Positions 31,466 to 42,897 of a stretch of DNA of 47,414 nt are shown here, piece after piece. This stretch comes from Zancudomyces culisetae. Its lineage: Eukaryota; Kickxellomycota; Harpellomycetes; Harpellales; Legeriomycetaceae. The notes beneath the pieces are model-generated. The model had not been told where the DNA came from and made no database searches. It saw nothing but the letters and a program-made list of their open reading frames with translations. Positions within the stretch are counted from its first letter, which is position 1, and each line of letters starts with the position of its first letter. The stretch spans positions 1 to 47,414 of the forward strand of contig LSSK01000719.1 in the NCBI GenBank assembly GCA_001969505.1. The letters are read 5' to 3'. The position numbers and the translations under genes were made by a program.

Positions 31466-33431
31466 ATGAGTGCTGAAATACCAAAATTCAAAGGTAAAAA
31501 CGTTTGCCCATGTTCATTGCGCATTTCATTTTCACAGTTTTTCTGTGTCTTTGGCTAAAAGAGCTGTGTGCTCAAAAGAATAATAATATATTGTTACTTA
31601 AGGAACACCGATTTTACGAAAATAAAAAATAGGCATCAGCGAAGTGTCAAAGGCAGATATCTGCATCAAATGCAAGGTTGAGGCCCCTAAGATTATTGTC
31701 AGGCAAGCCAAGTTCTGCAGGTACGTTTTTTTTTGTATTTGGTATAGCTATCATTGTAAATTCGTTGATAAAAATGCCATGGGCTGGTTCATAATGATTT
31801 GTGAAATCGGTGGTAATATTGAATGGGGGTTTTTTTTATGTTGCGATAACTCTTTTCGTACTAAAAACAGGAATTGCTTTATGCTGAATTTTGTCACGAA
31901 ATTCCGAACAAATATAACAAGAACCGAAGCGCCAGTTCAAGGGGATAAAGCGACATTATTGATTGGCGTCTCTGGTGGACAAAGTTCAGTTGCGCTATTG
32001 AATCTAATTAATGAGTTTCATTTCCCAGAATTTAGCAATCGAAAACAACAAAAGTTTAAGGATGTAATCATTGGGCATATCGATGAAAGCTTGCTATTCC
32101 CTGTAAGTAAAACGCCAACTACACTACACACTATTAAAGCAACTTTTTCACAGATATTAATCTGATTCCGCCCACTCTCTAGGCTTCTGAAGAAGAGCGA
32201 GTTCAAAAAATATTTTCCGCTTATAAAATAAGGGCAATAACTAGAAGACTGCAAGATGTTTTTGATACTGAATACTACAAGGATTTTGTACAATTCGTTT
32301 CGCTTCATAAAAGTAAGAATGCAATCTCCCTCTTTTTTTTTTGTTTAACGATACCTGGGACATTTATTGTTTTTTTCCACCTTTAACACATCAAGCCGAA
32401 AAACATCTTTTTTTAAATATACTCTAGCACACTGACCAAAGAGATTAAATATTGTACTATATAGATGGGCACCCGCTGTTTAAACGAACCAAAGCTGTTA
32501 AAGACTCTGGAGAGATGCTAAAGGAGTTTTTCAATTCAATTAAAACCAATTCAGGGCGTGAATATATGCTGGAGAGAATAATAAGCGTTTTGCTGTTGGA
32601 CATTGCAAGAGAAGCAGGGTAAGTTCAGTATTGTTTATTTACCCGAATTTATTTTTTGCCCAGAAGTACTTGGGTATTTCTACAAAAAAAAAAATCAAGA
32701 GCCGGTGGGGAACCACAAACCTGTTTAATACATTTACAATTAAAAATTAGTTGTCAAGTGATAGCAGTTGGAGATACTGCCAGCCGCCTAGCGGCAAAAT
32801 CTATTTTATATACAGCGGAGGGCAGAGGTGTTCTTCTGCCATTTGAAATTTCGGGCGAATCCAAGTTGGAAAAGGGTAAGTTTTTTATTTCTCTGGTATC
32901 AATACTAGCAACACTTGCAGTGCAAAATTAGCATATGGTGAGAACGGCGGTCATTAAACAAACGAACTATTGTGCATAGATGTTTATACTATAAAGCCTT
33001 TAAGGAGCGCATTGTCAAAGGAGGTTGCATTTTACAACAATGCAGAGGGTCTACAGGCGGCAATGATTCCAGCCTTTTCTACATTTGCCCTTCCTGGATC
33101 AAAGTTTTCGCTTGGGCACCTGACAGAATCGTTTTTAAACAATTTGAGCTGCGAATACTCTGCAACTACCACCACTATAACAAGTACCGTGTCCAAATTG
33201 AAACTAAGCGACGAGTTACTATCTAAAAGCAAGTGCCTGCTTTGCAATTCCTTTGTATCTGATTGCGACTGGAAATCCAAGTTTACCGTAGGATTAACAA
33301 ACTCGGTGGTGCAAGATAATGATCCTGATGTTATTGATTTAAGTGGAAGGTTATGCTATAGCTGCCTTACTACTATTTCCGAAATTGAGCCTGGAACTGT
33401 TTTTCCTGGATTTTTTGAATGTTCTTTATAA
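31466..33431 (+). CDS. CTU2: Cytoplasmic tRNA 2-thiolation protein 2
   Basis: Seven exons (31466-31493, 31633-31720, 31871-32102, 32183-32312, 32465-32618, 32751-32875 and 32980-33431) give 402 aa. Ctu2 (yeast Ncs2) pairs with Ctu1/Ncs6 to thiolate wobble U34 of Lys, Glu and Gln tRNAs, using sulfur carried by Urm1. Visible features are an N-terminal CIKC (20-23) with VRQAKFCR, the PP-loop remnant GVSGGQSSVALLN at about 71-83, VIAVGDTASRLAAK, DVYTIKPLR followed by SKEVAFYNN, and two C-terminal pairs (CLLC and CYSC) of a zinc-binding tail. Ctu2 carries a degenerate PP-loop compared with Ctu1. All seven exons keep phase. Orthologue of yeast NCS2. Confidence 0.93.
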
Positions 33432-34017
33432 CCTGCCTTTGCTGCACATCACCCTTTCACCATAGTCTTTTTTTTTACTTTCTGATGTTAGTTTGTACTT
33501 TTTTTTGGTTTGCTAAGTGGGACTCTGAACTATTGTAAATAAAGTTTACTGCTAAAAAGAAAAAGAAAAAGAAAAACAGCAATCGACTCAGACTCAGTCC
33601 CTGGATAAGAGTTTTTTGTGCTTTTAGGTTTCTTCTTTCACTTTTTTGATCACATGCAGGTTATCAACATTTGAAGAGCGATATAATGACTTTCACGCAT
33701 TTCTGAAAACGCAGTAGGATAACTGGTATCACACTTTATTTATCAGCTCATTTGCTAGCCTTATATGCACGAAAAAATCGGGCAAACAAATTTTGAAATC
33801 ATGCTTTGCAAAAAAACGCTGATTTTGGGTCGATTTGAAATGTATTTGGTTGGCTAAATCCATTTCATGCAAATTAACAAAATGTAATAGGACAATATGG
33901 TAATAGGCAAGTCTAAACTGATAAGGCCATTATTATTCTTGCTATTTAAACAGCACTTTTGTTGTCGCAAATATAACTGATATATCTTCTGGTGTAACTC
34001 CATCAATAAAAACAACG
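33432..34017. promoter_or_regulatory. Intergenic / COQ7 promoter region
   Basis: About 590 bp between CTU2 and COQ7, both on plus. It contains a small (AAAAAG)n run at 33554-33576, likely in the CTU2 3' flank, and no open frame of note. Confidence 0.55.
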
Positions 34018-34998
34018 ATGAATACAACAATTCGATACCTCAAATCCCCTTATTTACTTTCAAGAGCGATGAAGGTCGATAACTCTCGCTTTTTACAGGA
34101 AATGGTAGGTCAACGAGCAGGCAAAGGTGTCGCAAATATCGTTTTTCGGCGGGAAATTCATAGATGTTTTTCCACGAACTTTAAGGTACAACAAGCAAAA
34201 GCTATTCAATCGGACATTGAAAGAATAGATTTATCAAAATTTACAAAAGAAGAAAGAGCACTGTTGGACAGATTTGTAAGGGTCGATCAAGCCGGTGAAA
34301 CTACTGCTATTTGGATTTACAGAGGCCAGAACGCGATTTTGGGAAAAAACAAACATACTCGAGAACTTTTAAAGGTAAAACTACTTATGATGAATTTTTT
34401 AAAGCTGGCATGAACAAAAACAAACCAAAGAGATTCTCTGAGAAAATAATTTGGATATCAATATTACGATTTACATGCCATTTTTATACACGTTTTAATA
34501 ATACTACCAACCCCCTACTTGCGCTGGGAAGACTCCGTTATAAGCGTATTTAGTTTACAATTATATTAAAACAATATACATGCCAAATAGCATATGGAAA
34601 GCCAAGAGGCGGAACATTTAGACAGTTTTAACAAGAAGATCACTACATACAATGCAAGACCTACGATATTTCAACCTGCAGCAGCAGTAGGAGGGTTTTT
34701 CCTTGGCTCTGTAACTGCACTGATGGGGAAAAACGCAGCAATGGCGTGCACTGAAGCCGTAGAGACAGAAATCGGGCTTCACTACAACAACCAGCTCCGG
34801 GAGTTACTTCCCTTGGTGGATAAGTACCCCGAGTTGAAGAAATTGATCGATGACATTAAACTATTTAGAGACCAGGAACTTGAGCATCTAGATACTGCAG
34901 TTGAACACGGGGCTCATCAGAGTATTGGATACACGGCAGTAAACCAGATAATTCGTAAAGGATGCAAAGTTGCCATTTGGATGGCTGAAAGGTTTTAA
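34018..34998 (+). CDS. COQ7: 5-demethoxyubiquinone hydroxylase (ubiquinone biosynthesis)
   Basis: Two exons (34018-34374 and 34591-34998) give 254 aa. Coq7 (Cat5) is a di-iron monooxygenase that hydroxylates demethoxyubiquinone, the penultimate step of coenzyme Q synthesis, on the matrix side of the mitochondrial inner membrane. The first 50 residues are basic and Ser/Arg-rich, a transit peptide. Di-iron ligands are visible: Glu94 in VDQAGE, Glu125 and His128 in the first ExxH (EAEH), a Glu in ETEIGLHY, and the last ExxH in DQELEHLD. The spliced join LLK-HMESQEAEHL is in phase and restores the first ExxH motif. A short open frame inside the intron is not conserved. The end IWMAERF matches the family C terminus (SERI/F). 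Confidence 0.96.
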
Positions 34999-35827
34999 TT
35001 TTTTTTTATGTTTGCACTTTTTACACATGAACTCGTGTGCATTTAATGTGTTCATATAGATAAAAGATATGGTGGTGGGCTGCTAGGGTTGTGATATAGT
35101 GTGAGCTGATTTTTAATGCTTTTTTTTTTTGCTAATTGGCATTTTTAATGGTTATTTGGGGATATTATGGAAAGTAATTGACCAACAACGATATGATTAT
35201 AGAATTACAACATCCCTAAACTAAGTGTAAGGAAGCGTGAATTCAATAAAATGTAGACTAGCCAGGCTATTTCGAATATGTATACTTTGAAGACATGATG
35301 TAGTTCTTGGCAGATGTTGAGAGCATCTGTGATGGCAGTTTAGCAAAGAGTGAGATTGTTGGGAAAAAAAAAGATTGTAAGCTGTAAATTAAGTTCAATT
35401 TCCAAGTAATTGGGAAGTATGATGCTTGAAAATTAAAAGTACAAATACATCATATTTTTTTTACAAACGAAACTTTGGCTCATATTGAAAAGGCGGTACT
35501 GTGGAAACATTCAAACTACTCAAAGATAGTGAAAGGGGGGCTACAACTGGTACGAGAGTTATATATAAAGGGGGACTGGAATCTTGCTTGCAAGAACTAT
35601 ATCTATAAAAGAATATAAAAGAACGGCTCGAATCTGTTTCATCTACATTTTAGCTAACAACAGAATCAAATATAACCATAAAATATATTCTTGATTGTAT
35701 TATTTATCAACACAGAACACGTGTAACTATAAAGCGGTAGATTATTATTGAAAAAGAAAGTGATAGAAGAAGAATACCATAAAAAGGTGGTTTTTGAGAG
35801 TGGTTGAAAGTTATTAAAATAAACAAA
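34999..35827. promoter_or_regulatory. Intergenic / VAC14 promoter region
   Basis: About 830 bp between COQ7 and VAC14, both on plus. It contains TATATAAAG at 35562-35570 and TATAAAAG at 35604-35611, about 220-270 bp upstream of the VAC14 ATG. No gene is seen. Confidence 0.5.
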
Positions 35828-38800
35828 ATGAAGGCTATTCCTGTACACATTGGTAAAGGGCTTAGTGACAAGGCGTATGACAAAAGAAAGCTTAGTGCAA
35901 TCCAACTTGAAGAGTAAGAAATTTGAATATTGAATATATTTAATCTTTTGATATATATTATTGGTGAAAAAACAACGAGCTAAACAAAATGACCAAAATG
36001 ACCAGAATAACCAAAATCTACTTTTGTTATTTTGAACAGGTTAGTCAGAAGATATAAAGAAAAGAATGATTCGGATACGATAACCAAGATTTTAGAGGAG
36101 TTGAATGTAGACTATAGGCACTCGGAGAAGGAGGCGGCAAGATCGGGTGGTGTTATGGGTTTGGCTACCTGTGCAATAGCTTTGGGAAGCGATGATATTG
36201 GAGAGTATTTAATACAAATTCTGCCACCTATAGTGAGTACATTGACGGATCCAGAAAGTAGGGTGAGGTACTATGGGTGCGAGGCGCTGTATAATGTAGC
36301 AAAAGTAGGGCGAGGCAAAATATTGGTGTGGTTTAACGAAATACTAGATGGGTTGAGCAAAGTGATTACAGATCCATTTACCACGGTCAGAGAATCGGCT
36401 GAATATGTAGATAGGCTTGTGAAGGATATAGTGGCGGAAGAAGCATCGACCTGTGTAGTGAGAAAGAGGAGAAGAAAATCGGTGTTACTGGCGGAAACGA
36501 TTGAAAAGCAAAGGAAGGAGGTTGAAGAAACATACGAGGATGAGGTGGAGAATGAAAATGCAAAAATATATGAACTTGAACAGCAAATGTTGAAGGAGCA
36601 AGCAGCGGAAAGAGAAAAGATGAAAATAAATGAGAGAGGAGAGACAAGAAAAGGTGGAGGTGGAGGTGAAGGCGAAGGCGAACGTGAACGTGAACGTGAA
36701 GGGGGAGGGGGAGGGGAATGGAAAGGGGGGGAGGAGGAGGAAGTCGAAAGGAAAGAGGAGAAAGAGGGACAAGAAGGTGAGGGAGAGGATGAGAACGAAA
36801 GCGAAGGCGAAGGAGAAAGTTATAGTGTAGAACCAAGTTTTTTACTGGAAAAAGTGGTACCACTACTAGGCGAAAAGATGTATACCTTTAAAGCGGCGAC
36901 AAGGCTGTATTTAATTGAGTGGATTAGAATAATCGATAGTGTTCCAGGCCTTGATCTTATAAACTATCTACCAGAGTTTCTGGATCAGCTAGTTCGGTTT
37001 TTGAGCGATCCAAAGGAGGATGTCAGGTTAAAAGCCGGAAGCGCATTGGCAGAGTTGTTGAGGGAAGTAGAAGAGTGTGCAGGTGTGCAAGAGTTGATTG
37101 AGGAAGATAATAGAGAGGAAGGTAGGCAGGTAGAAGGGAGCAATGATGGAGGAGAGGCTAATGTAAATAGACCAATAGACTTTGCAACAGACGAGCTACG
37201 AAAGGCCGTGCGCAGAAAGAAGATTAGGGATGGAAGAAGAGAACTGGGGGCAATAGAGCCGATGAAAGTAAGCAAGAGTAAGGCAGGCGAGGATAGAATG
37301 AAGGGGCGAGGCGTGAAGGTTGACTATGAAAGGTGTTTGGCAATTTTGATTGTTCATTTGCAATCGAACGATCAAGAAATACTGGTCACAGCCCTTCGAT
37401 GGGTCAGTTCATTTGGGTATATATGTCCACATCAATTGGTGGGTAAAACACCAGAGCTAGTTCATGCCTTGCTGCCTTTGCAATCGCATTCAAATAGTGG
37501 AATTCGAACCATGGCAAAACGAACAAACCACAGATTACAGGCTTTAGTGTGGGTGCAACAAGATGGTCCCCAGGCACAAGAAGGCCAGAGTGCATTTAAA
37601 GCTAGTGATGGGAACGGTGCTGGGAGTAATAAAGGTAGTGATGATAAGGTTAAAGCTCAAACTAAAGATGAACAGCCATCCTTTAACTATGAAAAAGTGT
37701 TTACGGTGGTGGAATTGTTGTTTGCAAACAATGCTCACGAAACAACGAAAATTGAGTGTATGGTGTGGCTCCTTTTGCTGCACAAAAAAAGACCCGAAAA
37801 AATTCTAACAAACAGCAGGAGTGGGTTTCAGTTTCTACTAAGAGTATTGAATGATCCTTCAGATCATGTGGCAAAGCTTGATTTGAGACTGTTTGCACAG
37901 ATTGCGCTTCACTTAGAACAACAGCAGAATAAACAGCCGTCGTTGATGTTTTTAATTGATCTTGTGTACAACCTGCTATTGCTGGACGAAAGCAATACTA
38001 ATGATATCACCAATGTTAAAGGTAAGGGCAGCAGTGATAACAATCGAAACAAAGTTAATAGTGTATATGCCCTAGAATTCTCTGAGAATTCTGCTGATTT
38101 TCAAAACTCGAGATTTTCGCTTATTGTACGCCAACTTTGCATTGTCTTGCCTCCTGAAAAGGTATATCGTGTGTTTTCTGCTGTTTTGCGTTGTAAACTT
38201 GATTCGCTTTTGCCGCATTTATCGAGCTACAATAAGGTTGAAACAGGCAAGGATGGTGGAATCTACAGGGAACTTCATAAGACTATCGATAGTGAAAATA
38301 TTGTGAGCGGAAACCATATTCTTTCTTTCGAAACCCCAAATATACCATCTGATAGTAACCTCGCACCTTACATTTTGCTCATTCGCCATTTGACATTGAT
38401 TTTGGCATGTGCTCCTGAAACATTATCCTTACGCTTACTTTTGCAGCCAAACACCAACAATCCAACCTCGAAAGGTTCAAATATTTCTTCTACTCAACCA
38501 CCATCAATCGCTACACTTGCGAGAAACTCAGCCTCTCCCGTTTCTCTGTTTTCCAACTTTTCAAGAAAATCACCCAATCTCTATGGACCTTTTGATATAT
38601 CTCCAAGCGTTCCCACTGGTTTTTTGGATTTTAATTTGACCTTGGGAAATACAAACGATCTCGATGGTTTTAAAAAAAGAAGTCTGGCGATGGTTTACTC
38701 CAACTCCTTTTTTGAATCCTTGTTTTGTGGTTTCATTGCCGATCCATTTTCGTTGCTTACCATTTGTTTTTTATCCAATAATTTTAAACTCTCCCATCAC

Positions 38801-39136
38801 ATAATCAACAAAACCATTTCCTCAGGATACTCAAACAACTCTGACTTTTTGGCGCAGCTCGATATCTTGGTAACTTTGATAGAATCACCGTCATTTGCAT
38901 TCCTGAGGCTTCTTTTGGTTTCAAACCTCAACACCTTTTTGCTCGAGTCTTTGTTTGGGATTTTGATGTTGCTTCCCCAATCCCCAGCCTTTGCGACTCT
39001 TAGAAACCGTCTATCTGTTGTTTCCTTGCTTCCCAAGACTGATCCCAACTCCGGAACAAATATTAGCAACTCGGACTCTCAGCTGCGTCTTTCCTCGCTT
39101 TTTGATCACGTTGTGGATTCTCTTTTAAATATGTGA
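35828..39136 (+). CDS. VAC14: Vac14, PI(3,5)P2 kinase-complex scaffold
   Basis: Two exons (35828-35913 and 36040-39136) give 1060 aa. Vac14 is the HEAT-repeat scaffold that holds the Fab1/PIKfyve kinase and the Fig4 phosphatase on vacuolar and endosomal membranes. The N terminus GLSDKAYDKRKLSAIQLEELVRRY matches the family start, and PESRVRYYGCEALYNVAKV and IVTDPFTTVRESAEYVDRLVKDIV-like HEAT units follow. The C-terminal Fig4-binding domain is clear: DPFSLLTICFLSN, then LDILVTLIESPSFAFLRLLL and ESLFGILMLLPQSPAFATLRNRL. A Gly/Glu/Arg-rich insert at about residues 227-289 separates the first HEAT block from the next and makes the protein longer than the human form (782 aa). The region around 790-880 is Ser/Asn/Pro-rich. 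No frameshift is seen. Confidence 0.95.
36640..36830 (+). repeat. Polypurine, G-rich low-complexity tract within VAC14
   Basis: About 190 bp in which the plus strand is nearly all A and G, encoding the Gly/Glu/Arg insert of Vac14. It holds short direct repeats (GGAGGTGGAGGTGAAGGCGA-type and CGTGAA units) and the run of G5, G5, G4 and G7 at 36701-36731, a G-quadruplex pattern. Probably expanded by slippage. See the matching finding. Confidence 0.8.
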
Positions 39137-40129
39137 CTGCCTCTCATTAGCTGATTTTTTTTGTCTTTATAAAACGTGCTTTTTTAGTTTCATCTCTTTT
39201 TTCTCCCGGTTTTTTTCTTACCACCAAAGTATTTTGTAATTTCTAACCAACTGCGCTGATGTTATCGTTCAAGCCATCGTGTGTTAAGCAATTCCGCATA
39301 ATTAAACCACATCCTGTGTAATAGCCGCATTGCGGTCCTTCCTCACATCTAGCTTTATGGTCAAACCTCTTTTTTCTTTTTTCTCATCTTTTTTTTTTGC
39401 TAATTTCTATTGGTGGTTAATTGCGGTCGTGTCGTTTGCTTTCCTCTTACATAAAGTTCGGTGTTTGAAAATCAGCGTGTTCTCTTCTTTTTTTTTCAGC
39501 CACTCGTAATTGTATCATTATCAATCCATCCCCTCTTTCTGGCTTCAGATATTTGAACTGCTTTGTTTTATGTTATGTAATTCACACTGAATTGTGATTT
39601 TACAAAATGTTTGCAACAATAACCGCAGTCTTTGTGTATCTTTGCTTAGATGCACTTTAGCTTATTTGTTCCTATTGTTCCCCAATATCATATTTCTTGA
39701 TCTTTGCGATGTATTAGTGTAAATCACCTTTTTGTTTTTCCAAATAATTCACATAACTGAAAATGTGACAAATTCGCTTTTGTGGCTAACTGGTATTCAC
39801 ATGTTAATTTGATTCGAACTGTGGTTCTGAGTTTTAATCCAGACTCCAATTGTGCTTCGATTCTAGCTTGCTTTCTTTTACTGATTCGTTTTTGAGCAAG
39901 AATATTTAGTTGTGAAAATCCTTTTTTTTCAACGTCTATATTATTGTATGACCAATTTTACCATTTTTAACAAGTAATATATTATCTAATAAATGTTTTC
40001 ATCTTTACCATTCTACCTACAACTAAACAGAACAAATGTTCACAAGGTTATAAGCATATCGATGTGTTAGTTTGATCACATACACTTTTTTTTACTCTAT
40101 CACGTTATCATACTTGAATCAATCTACCC

Positions 40130-40192
40130 CTTCTCTTCCTTCATCTTCATCTCCTCATCCTCATCCTCCTTCACTTCTATCTCTATTCCCCA
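40130..40192 (+). repeat. TCATCT/TCATCC pyrimidine tract
   Basis: A CT-rich stretch with tandem TCATCT, TCCTCATCC and TTCACTTCT-like units about 260-320 bp upstream of the glucoamylase ATG. It could be a promoter pyrimidine tract or plain microsatellite. Confidence 0.6.
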
Positions 40193-40320
40193 ATCTCTTA
40201 ACTCTGTGTCTTTGTGTTTTGAAGAAAACTTGATAATGTACAGCATTATTACACAGCGGAAATAAAGAATTATGCTTACTAATTATGTTTGCTGTTCGGT
40301 CTAACTATCACTTCATTTCG

Positions 40321-40328
40321 TATATAAA
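40321..40328 (+). promoter_or_regulatory. TATA box of the glucoamylase gene
   Basis: TATATAAA 127 bp upstream of the ATG, followed by a pyrimidine/A-rich leader. It is the clearest TATA element in the window, in keeping with an inducible, strongly expressed secreted enzyme. Confidence 0.55.
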
Positions 40329-40447
40329 CCCACACATATCTCGACAGTTCTAAACTTTCCTCAAGCTAGAAAAACAATCGTATCTTGTTTTAAAGATAAT
40401 TTATTTAGTAATTGCAAAAGAGAACCACTTTTAGGAATTGAAATAAG

Positions 40448-42037
40448 ATGTTGGGCTCGCTTAATCGTTCAATCCTGCCGGCTCTGCTCTTGTCATCTGC
40501 CGCGTATGCACTTACAAAGCGAAGTGATGGTGATGTGGGGTTCGATGAATGGGTTGATACCCAGTACAAAGCAGCTGTTACTAGGCTCAACTCCAACCTT
40601 CACGTGTATGAGAGCGAACCTGACGTATTCAAGGGGGCAATGGTTGCATCACCTTCAAAGAAGAATCCTGATTACTTTTACCACTGGACCAGAGACAGTG
40701 CGTTGACAATGTCGTGCGTCGTTGACTACATCAAGGACACAGCTAACGCTGGCTACAACACCTGCAATGATCCGTATTCTGTTGGAAAGACTGCAAATGA
40801 CTTTGATGAATTTATCAACTACTACATCAACTTTACAAACTTCCTTGTCAAGTACAGAAGACATCCCGTTAGTGATTTGGGTGAACCAAAGTTCTACATG
40901 AACGGCACTTTGTTCCTCGACCCGTGGGGTCGTCCACAAAATGATGGTCCTGCTGAAAGATCCATTACAAACATCCAGTATTTTAATTTGCTGATGTCTA
41001 CCAACAATTTCAGAAGCCAGCAAGTCGATGGTGTTGATTTCCTCAACAACGTTTTGATGTGTGATTCATGTGTTTTGACGCAAGATCTGAAATACTTGGA
41101 AGCCAACTACACTCAGCCAAACTTTGATGTCTGGGAAGAAGTATCTGGAACACATTTCTATAACATGATAGCCACTTCCAAGGCATTCAAGCTGGCATCA
41201 CAACTATATGATGAGGTTTATGATAACCAACCCATGGCCAGTAAATATGAAATTTTATACCGCAAAACTTTAGATTTCGCCTCAACTGGTTTCTGGAACA
41301 GCACTTCTCAAATACTTATGTCTACAATCGATTACAAGGAGGGTGTATACAAAACGTACGATTTCCTTGACGCCACGGTTGTCTTGGCTTGGATACATAC
41401 TTTTGAAGATGGCGATTTCTTTATCAAGAGTAACGACATGCTATCTAAAACTCTACAAACTGTCAAAAGGCTTATAGAGGTGAACAGTGAAATTTACACC
41501 GTCAACGACCCAAGCTTCGGCGCTCCAGGTATTGCTATTGGTAGATATCCCAGTGATAAGTACAACGGTTACGATAGTTTCACCTTGGGTAACCCATGGC
41601 TATTGCTTACTAGCGGTGTTAGTGAATTCTTCTACAAGTTTTCTATCTCTGCTGAAACCAGGGGCAAGTTTATCTACAACAGTCAAATGCGTGACTTTTT
41701 GCTTTTCAGTCACAACTTGCTGCAGGCCGGTTCACATGACAAAGTAATCTCATCGGATCTGCTCAACTTTATCAATGCACCATGTGACAAGACTACTATA
41801 TTATACCAATCTAAACACTCAGAGATCTTCAATGGGATCCAATCCCTACTCGCCAAAACAGGTGACTTCTTCCTCAAGAGAGTGCAGTTCCATTCTTTGC
41901 CAGATGGCTCGATGGCTGAACAATTCAACAGAGAAACCGGAAAACAGCAAGGTGCTCCCGACCTCACATGGAGCTATGCCGCATTCATGACTGCAGTTAA
42001 TGCTAGATCAAGGGCCCTCTCAGCTATACAAAATTAA
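40448..42037 (+). CDS. Secreted glucoamylase (GH15)
   Basis: Intronless, 529 aa. Glucoamylase (1,4-alpha-glucosidase) releases glucose from the ends of starch and glycogen chains outside the cell. Residues 1-22 are a signal peptide, followed by a Lys-Arg at 24-25, a likely Kex2 processing site. The GH15 catalytic domain shows YHWTRDSALTM (76-88), the general acid Glu230 in DVWEEVSGTHFYN, and PSFGAPGIAIGRYPSDKYNG. The general base is Glu491 in MAEQFN, and DLTWSYAAFMTA follows. There is no starch-binding domain. Length and prosequence resemble yeast-type glucoamylases such as Saccharomycopsis Glu1 more than Aspergillus enzymes. Several N-glycosylation sites are present. The terminal stop lies 5 bp from that of a convergent small gene. 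Confidence 0.95.
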   Translation: MLGSLNRSILPALLLSSAAYALTKRSDGDVGFDEWVDTQYKAAVTRLNSNLHVYESEPDVFKGAMVASPSKKNPDYFYHWTRDSALTMSCVVDYIKDTANAGYNTCNDPYSVGKTANDFDEFINYYINFTNFLVKYRRHPVSDLGEPKFYMNGTLFLDPWGRPQNDGPAERSITNIQYFNLLMSTNNFRSQQVDGVDFLNNVLMCDSCVLTQDLKYLEANYTQPNFDVWEEVSGTHFYNMIATSKAFKLASQLYDEVYDNQPMASKYEILYRKTLDFASTGFWNSTSQILMSTIDYKEGVYKTYDFLDATVVLAWIHTFEDGDFFIKSNDMLSKTLQTVKRLIEVNSEIYTVNDPSFGAPGIAIGRYPSDKYNGYDSFTLGNPWLLLTSGVSEFFYKFSISAETRGKFIYNSQMRDFLLFSHNLLQAGSHDKVISSDLLNFINAPCDKTTILYQSKHSEIFNGIQSLLAKTGDFFLKRVQFHSLPDGSMAEQFNRETGKQQGAPDLTWSYAAFMTAVNARSRALSAIQN

Positions 42038-42042
42038 ATTTT

Positions 42043-42261
42043 CTAGTTTGATTTCTGGTACTTAGCCTTTATTATTTTTTTTGCTTCCTGCATTTTTCTT
42101 CTGGATCTCATGCTTTGGTAAATAAATAAGCGTGTCTGAGAATTATTTTTTTCGCTTAACACACCGAAAAGCCAGTAAGCATTGAATAGAACAGCAAAAT
42201 ATACAGTAAACCATGTCAAATGTTCATTCATCTTGGCATGATACCTGTCTATTTGGCACAT
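42043..42261 (-). CDS. Small single-pass membrane protein, unrecognised
   Basis: A 72-codon ATG-initiated frame; a second in-frame ATG would give 62 aa. It has one hydrophobic helix (about residues 15-36: LTWFTVYFAVLFNAYWLFGV) followed by a basic, charged tail (RSRRKMQEAKKIIKAKYQK). N-out, C-basic layout fits a small mitochondrial inner-membrane or ER protein. I know no family that matches. Support: ATG start, amphipathic arrangement, no competing gene on the other strand, and a stop only 5 bp from the glucoamylase stop, the same tight convergent layout as UTP11/DCTN5. It could still be a chance frame. Confidence 0.4.
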   Translation of the reverse strand: MCQIDRYHAKMNEHLTWFTVYFAVLFNAYWLFGVLSEKNNSQTRLFIYQSMRSRRKMQEAKKIIKAKYQKSN

Positions 42262-42873
42262 TTACTTGTTCTGCACCTTGTGTAAGGATAAATGTTACTT
42301 GAATGTACAGTACCAACGCCACAATTTTTTTCGGATGTTCAAATTAATTTACAGAAATGCGGGCACTAGAGCCATGTGTCACTTTACAAAATATAATAGG
42401 CAGGATTTATTTAATTTATTCATCCTACAAAAAAAAAATCTATTCCATTGCTGTATGGTGTAGTTATATCAGAGAAATCATGTGCCGTCCAGTGCATGCT
42501 GATTAATAAGATAATTAATATTGTATTAGCTGTGATAACATTTGCTATGGTTATTGCAAATAAAATATGCAAGTGACTTTAGGGCGGAGGGAGATCATAG
42601 TAGATCTAAAGCCGAAAAACCTTAGCAAAAAAATAAATCGGCGTACTAAAAGCTGAAAACGCCAGAGGATTATACCCGTTAAAAGTTCTCATTTGGACAT
42701 GAGGGCGGCAGAATTGGCCTGTTCTTGGCAATTATAGCCGCCAATCGTGCATTGTTTTGAAATTGAGTCTGTGTATATTCTCAAAATATTATCGTCTTAT
42801 GGGAATGCTATTTTTTTTCTTTAGAACACCGCTTCTATACTAAATTAATAAGCCAGAAAAAATTTTACCATTC

Positions 42874-42897
42874 TACTCTCTACTCTCTTACTCTCTA
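42874..42897 (+). repeat. TACTCTC tandem repeat
   Basis: Three to four tandem units of TACTCTC/TACTCTCT in intergenic DNA. No function is evident. Confidence 0.6.

Larger units (their letters stand above)
39137..40447. promoter_or_regulatory. Intergenic / glucoamylase promoter region
   Basis: About 1.3 kb between VAC14 and the glucoamylase gene, both on plus. T-rich at the left. It carries a CT-rich TCATCC-type tract (40130-40192) and a TATATAAA box (40321-40328). No gene is seen. Confidence 0.6.

Noticed and set aside
34375..34590. Open frame continuing past the COQ7 first exon
   Set aside because: The frame is intronic; the spliced product restores the first ExxH iron motif.
36387..36863. 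Long minus-strand frame rich in Leu/Pro/Phe
   Set aside because: Shadow of the purine-rich VAC14 insert; antisense of Gly/Glu/Arg codons.
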